In this document: piece by piece, positions 60,438 to 64,000 of the stretch
Layout: each line of letters opens with the position of its first letter
Position numbering within the stretch: the stretch's first letter is position 1
Assembly (NCBI GenBank): GCA_040756055.1
Contig: JBFLZR010000007.1
Coordinates: 1 to 64,000, forward strand
Source: Candidatus Zixiibacteriota bacterium
Lineage (GTDB): Bacteria; Zixibacteria; MSB-5A5; GN15; FEB-12
DNA length: 64,000 nt
Direction: 5' to 3'
Notes under the pieces: model-generated
The model's input: the letters and a program-made list of their open reading frames with translations, nothing else
Told to the model about the DNA's origin: nothing
Databases searched by the model: none
Position numbers and translations under genes: made by a program

Positions 60438-61884
60438 CGTTGAAAAGATCAAAAAGACCGGTTTCACATGGCTGCTGCTGGCGCCGGCCCTGCTTATACT
60501 GACAGCGGCCCGCCCGGCGATAGCACAGAATTTCGATTTCGAAAAACTCGGCAAAGCCGTCGAAAGCTACACCGTGTTTATCGACATAAAATTCGAGATG
60601 TCGTTCGGCATCCACACCAACGAACAGGAAGACCGCTACCTGGGGACGATAGTCTCCGAGGATGGTCTGGTGATGTTCGATGGTTCGGCCCTTGCCAGCG
60701 ACAACGCCTTCGCCTCCTTCACCGGCTTCTCGGTCAAAACCACCCCGACCAATATCAAGGTGACCACCTGGGGCGGCCAGACGTACGATGCCGAGTATGT
60801 TGGTGTCGATCGCTTTACCCGAATTGGTTTTCTCAGAATTACCAACGCCGGCGATAAAAAATTCGTGCCTGTCAAATTCAACAACCCGGGTTCCTTCGCG
60901 GTGGGCAACTGGCTCGCCCTGTACATGCTCCTGCCGGAGTTCGTCGATCCTCCGGTAGCCGCCGATGTCGGCATGATCTCGGCGGTGGTCCAGTCGCCGG
61001 AGTATTTTCCGCTGACAGTCGGGTTCAACGTGATGCAGATTACGTCGGTGCTGTTCAACGAGTCGCTTCAGCCGGTAGGCGTTCTGGGGTTGCTCGATGA
61101 CCCGGCGGGCGCGAGTATGGATCCAAGCGGGATGCTTGAATCTTTCGACCAGTTCGGAATGCCGCTTCTGGGAGTTGTTACCGCCGACCGGGTAACCAGG
61201 CTGATTGCCGATCCGCCCCAGAAAGGCAGAATCGACCGCGGCTGGCTCGGTATCACGCTTCAGGCCCTCACCACCGATATGGCCAACTTCTGGGGGCTCG
61301 ATACCCCCGGCGGCATCATCGTTAACGATATCGTCAAAAACTCCCCCGCCGCCGAAGCGGGCCTGCAAGTGGGGGATGTTATCTATGCTGTCAACGGTCA
61401 GCCGGTCGAGGTTGACAAGGAAGAGGAAGTGCCCGTTTTCCAGCGCTTTATCGCCGAGCTTGGCCCCGATGCCGCCGTTGAGTTCTCCATCATCAGGCTT
61501 GCGGAAAATCAGGTCGATTCGCTTACCCTTCTGGCCAAACTTCAGAGCGCGCCTATGGGGGCGTCCGATGCTCCCGAGTATGAGAACAAAGCCCTGGAGT
61601 TCACCGCGCGCGACCTCGTTTTCGGCGATTATTTGTTCTACAACCTCGACTCCGATACTTTTAAAGGGGTGGTGGTCTCGGAGCTGAAACAGGGCGGACT
61701 CGCCGATCTGGAAGGTCTGTCGGTTGGCGACATAATCCAGCGGCTCGGCAGCGCGGTCGTGACCAACGTTGACGAACTGAAGGCCGCCATGGAAGAGATT
61801 GAGAAGGCCAGACCATCGGAAGTCATATTTTTCGTCTGGCGCGATAACAAGACCTTGTTTGTCAATATCAAAACCGACTGGTAG
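60427..61884 (+). CDS. HtrA-like protein lacking the catalytic triad
   Basis: A 485-residue exported protein with a signal peptide (about 1-34, ending ARPAIAQ). The layout follows its neighbour: a trypsin-like beta-barrel region (about 40-270) and two PDZ domains (RGWLGITLQALTTDMANFWG with IIVNDIVKNSPAAEAGLQVG; then FKGVVVSELKQGGLADLEGL). The catalytic sites are gone: VSEDGLVMFDGSALA replaces the His segment, and no GNSGGP motif exists (NESLQPVGVLGLLDDP occupies the place). The ATG at 60427 overlaps the upstream stop. It may serve as a regulatory or chaperone partner of the active HtrA. Confidence 0.86.
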   Translation: MNNSVEKIKKTGFTWLLLAPALLILTAARPAIAQNFDFEKLGKAVESYTVFIDIKFEMSFGIHTNEQEDRYLGTIVSEDGLVMFDGSALASDNAFASFTGFSVKTTPTNIKVTTWGGQTYDAEYVGVDRFTRIGFLRITNAGDKKFVPVKFNNPGSFAVGNWLALYMLLPEFVDPPVAADVGMISAVVQSPEYFPLTVGFNVMQITSVLFNESLQPVGVLGLLDDPAGASMDPSGMLESFDQFGMPLLGVVTADRVTRLIADPPQKGRIDRGWLGITLQALTTDMANFWGLDTPGGIIVNDIVKNSPAAEAGLQVGDVIYAVNGQPVEVDKEEEVPVFQRFIAELGPDAAVEFSIIRLAENQVDSLTLLAKLQSAPMGASDAPEYENKALEFTARDLVFGDYLFYNLDSDTFKGVVVSELKQGGLADLEGLSVGDIIQRLGSAVVTNVDELKAAMEEIEKARPSEVIFFVWRDNKTLFVNIKTDW

Positions 61885-61926
61885 CCATATCGCCCGTCGC
61901 GTTTTCCAACAATACGACTTTCTGCT

Positions 61927-61956
61927 ACGGCCGGTCGCTGCAAAGCTGCCGGCCGT
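61927..61956 (+). terminator. Hairpin after the HtrA pair
   Basis: ACGGCCGG (61927-61934) pairs perfectly with CCGGCCGT (61949-61956). The T-tract is weak (TTGTG). Confidence 0.55.
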
Positions 61957-62177
61957 TGTGCTAACCACCACTTCCTGCAGCGGTGTCCGGGTTCGCTGGA
62001 CCTGGATGGCGGGATTACCTGGGCGGTACATTGTAAAGGTCTTTCAATGACTTAAGTTACAGGTCATTATGGTCCGCGGCCCAAAAAAGCTCTGCCGGCG
62101 ATGTAAAAAAAACGGCCATGGAGCCGATTATATAAAAGATAGCCGGACATTCGGTTATACCTGCTTTGTTGAATAAA

Positions 62178-63887
62178 ATGACTGAAATGGCACCGACAGC
62201 TCAGGCAAAAAGGTCCGTCAAGATTGGCGACTATATCCTCACCGGTAAAATCGGACAGGGTGGCGTCGCCGAAATCTACCGGGCTCGCCAGGAATCTCTT
62301 GATCGCGACGTCGCTATCAAAATCCTGTCGTCAAAAATGCTCAGCGATCAGGATATTGTCAGACGTTTCGAGAGAGAGTCCCTTGTCATTGCACGCCTCA
62401 ATCACCCCAACATCGTCCACGTGATAGACCGCGGCAAAGCCGGGGGAAGGTATTACTTCGTGATGGAGTATGTCGACGGCACCTCGCTTCGCGAAATTAT
62501 CGACACCCCGCGCATCCCGATTGTCACGAAATTGGAAATGATAGTCCAGGTGTGCAAGGCTCTCGACTATGCCCACAAAAACGGCATCATCCATCGCGAT
62601 ATAAAACCGACCAACATCCTCATCGACCGTCAGGGCAATGCCATGGTCACGGATTTCGGGATCGCCCAGATGATCACCGCGACCGACAGTGAGGTGACGG
62701 CCTCGGATATTATCATGGGCACGCTTTCGTACATGTCGCCCGAACAAAAGGTCAGCTCCACCAATGTCGATCAGACTACCGACATCTATGCTGTCGGAGT
62801 CATGTTATATGAGATACTCGTGGGCAAAAAGCCCCTGGGACATTTCAAGCTGCCGTCCGAGCTGAATTCGAACATCAAGAAAGAATTCGACGAAATAGTG
62901 GAGAAATGCCTGGCGCAGGAACCGAAAGACCGCTTCCAGCACGCGGTCGAATTGAAAGACGCCATCCTCAACGCGATGAATCATGAGGATACTTCTTCGA
63001 AAACCGATGAATTCTCCATGACGGGAGCGGATTCGTTTTTGGGCAAGTGCCGCTACCTTGATACCATCAAAGAGACCCGGTATGGCAGCACCATCCTCGT
63101 GGAGAACCGCGTCAATAAGAACCTCTATGTAATTAAAAAGCACAGCACGGGCGAAGCGGGGCGCAAGGAAGCCAAGATACTCAGAACTCTCAAGCATGAG
63201 AATATTGTCAATATCTACGGTTCCGGCGGCGACAACAAGGAGACCGTGATTATCACCGAATACGCGCAGGGTGGTTCGCTGGCCGACAGGATGGTCCGTC
63301 GCTACGACTGGGTGAAGGCGTTCGAAATCGTTTGCGCGGTGGCCGCCGGTCTTGATCATGCCCACCGCAATAATATCGTCCACGGCAACCTGCGTCCGTC
63401 GAATATCCTCTTTGACGCCAGCGAGGTTGTCAAGATTACCGATTTCGGCCTTCCCGCTCATTATGATAACCCGCGCAAGAAAAACTGGTACAACCCGCCC
63501 GAGCGCAAGAAATCCCGCCAGGGTGATATATACAGCCTCGGCGTCATAGCGCATCAACTCGTTACGGGACGCAACCCCGGCTATGATACGGGAGGACATC
63601 TGGTTCTCAACGATGTCAAGCTGGAACTGCCCGACGCGGTGATGGAGATGCTGGATAAGTTTCTGGCGATACGCGTCACCCGACGGTACAAAAGCTGCGA
63701 AGAGTTTCTCGCCGAGTGGGATGAATTCGACCAGGGAAGAAAATCCAGGGAAAAACGGCCGGTGTTTGCCGATGAGGTCATGCCTGAGCGGCAGAAAAAG
63801 TTCTCGCCGTGGCTGTGGGTCTCTATAGCCGCCGGAACGTTAGTGGGATTATTCGCTGCCCTGTACTTCGGCGGGGTCTTCAATTAG
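62178..63887 (+). CDS. Tandem Ser/Thr protein kinase-pseudokinase with C-terminal membrane anchor
   Basis: A 569-residue protein with two Hanks-type kinase domains. The first (about residues 17-265) is complete: glycine loop GKIGQGGVAEIYRA, Lys48 in VAIKIL, HRDIKPTN with catalytic Asp141, DFG 159-161, and an activation segment ending GTLSYMSPEQ. The second (about 290-525) keeps a VIKK lysine and DFG (422-424) but has HGNLRPSN instead of HRDxKPxN and lacks the glycine loop, so it should be a pseudokinase. One transmembrane helix (LWVSIAAGTLVGLFAALYFG) ends the protein, which leaves both domains in the cytoplasm. The ATG at 62178 is chosen; a TTG at 62166 would add four residues. No clear ribosome site is visible. 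Confidence 0.93.
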   Translation: MTEMAPTAQAKRSVKIGDYILTGKIGQGGVAEIYRARQESLDRDVAIKILSSKMLSDQDIVRRFERESLVIARLNHPNIVHVIDRGKAGGRYYFVMEYVDGTSLREIIDTPRIPIVTKLEMIVQVCKALDYAHKNGIIHRDIKPTNILIDRQGNAMVTDFGIAQMITATDSEVTASDIIMGTLSYMSPEQKVSSTNVDQTTDIYAVGVMLYEILVGKKPLGHFKLPSELNSNIKKEFDEIVEKCLAQEPKDRFQHAVELKDAILNAMNHEDTSSKTDEFSMTGADSFLGKCRYLDTIKETRYGSTILVENRVNKNLYVIKKHSTGEAGRKEAKILRTLKHENIVNIYGSGGDNKETVIITEYAQGGSLADRMVRRYDWVKAFEIVCAVAAGLDHAHRNNIVHGNLRPSNILFDASEVVKITDFGLPAHYDNPRKKNWYNPPERKKSRQGDIYSLGVIAHQLVTGRNPGYDTGGHLVLNDVKLELPDAVMEMLDKFLAIRVTRRYKSCEEFLAEWDEFDQGRKSREKRPVFADEVMPERQKKFSPWLWVSIAAGTLVGLFAALYFGGVFN

Positions 63888-63915
63888 CCAATAATATCCG
63901 GCAGGCAAATTGAAA

Positions 63916-63950
63916 GGCCGGACCCTCACTTACGAGCGCCCGGCCGTTTT
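63916..63950 (+). terminator. Terminator of the kinase gene
   Basis: GGCCGG (63916-63921) pairs with CCGGCC (63940-63945), followed by GTTTTG, 28 bp after the stop. Confidence 0.6.
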
Positions 63951-64000
63951 GTTTATATTATCAATAATGTCGCGACTGCCTACATCATCTTGAAAACAAA

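Noticed and set aside
60394-62031. A 545-codon minus-strand frame opposite the dead HtrA gene.
   Set aside because: The plus-strand protein has a signal peptide and PDZ domains; the minus-strand translation is low-complexity and has no domain.

Overview
The window looks like a chromosomal segment of an uncultivated Gram-negative bacterium of the FCB group (Fibrobacteres-Chlorobi-Bacteroidetes and relatives); a Zixibacteria-like lineage is my best guess. Reasons: two exported proteins end in the NYPNPFN-type C-terminal sorting domain, there is a secretin-based pilus/type II secretion operon, many lipoproteins, a HrcA/CIRCE-controlled groESL operon, and ordinary TTGACA/TATAAT-like promoters rather than the TTTG/TAnnTTTG promoters of Bacteroidetes. 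The taxonomy is inference.

Layout. 1-3.6 kb: tail of an RHS polymorphic toxin locus, with the expressed tip, a small zinc-binding protein, a displaced second tip and a likely membrane immunity gene, followed by palindromic repeats and a lipoprotein. 4-9.1 kb: housekeeping genes groEL, groES, a subtilisin-like lipoprotein and enolase, all on the minus strand. 9.2-14.6 kb: a decayed sodium:alanine symporter, two membrane glycosyltransferases, a nucleotide-sugar epimerase and a DUF6125 protein. 14.9-23.5 kb: a large secreted subtilase with sorting domain, a hypothetical protein, a ZIP metal transporter, a beta-helix protein, two tandem paralogous lipoproteins and tRNA-Ser(UGA). 23.9-35.5 kb: a second RHS locus, made of a 2789-residue exported RHS protein ending in an LHH nuclease, a SUKH immunity protein, an unknown protein, a promoterless RHS tip sharing a 359-bp perfect repeat with the main gene, and a small membrane protein. 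35.7-38.4 kb: an FG-GAP/VCBS protein with sorting domain. 38.9-48.5 kb: a type II secretion/type IV pilus-like assembly system, with GspE, secretin, L/M/C-like proteins and four pilin-like proteins on the minus strand and GspF divergent. 48.8-54.9 kb: an IS481 remnant, lipoproteins, DUF4332 and DUF2780 proteins, and diaminopropionate ammonia-lyase. 55.1-63.9 kb: an ECF sigma factor with envelope proteins, an HtrA protease with a catalytically dead partner, and a tandem kinase-pseudokinase.

Two systems stand out. First, both RHS loci keep a silent alternative toxin tip behind an in-frame direct repeat of the RHS core. One recombination would delete the current toxin/immunity block and expose the stored one. 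Second, the ECF sigma gene and the toastrack-like protein 2.8 kb downstream each have a promoter matching TGAAAC-N16-CGTA exactly. This predicts an autoregulated envelope-stress regulon without an adjacent recognisable anti-sigma factor.
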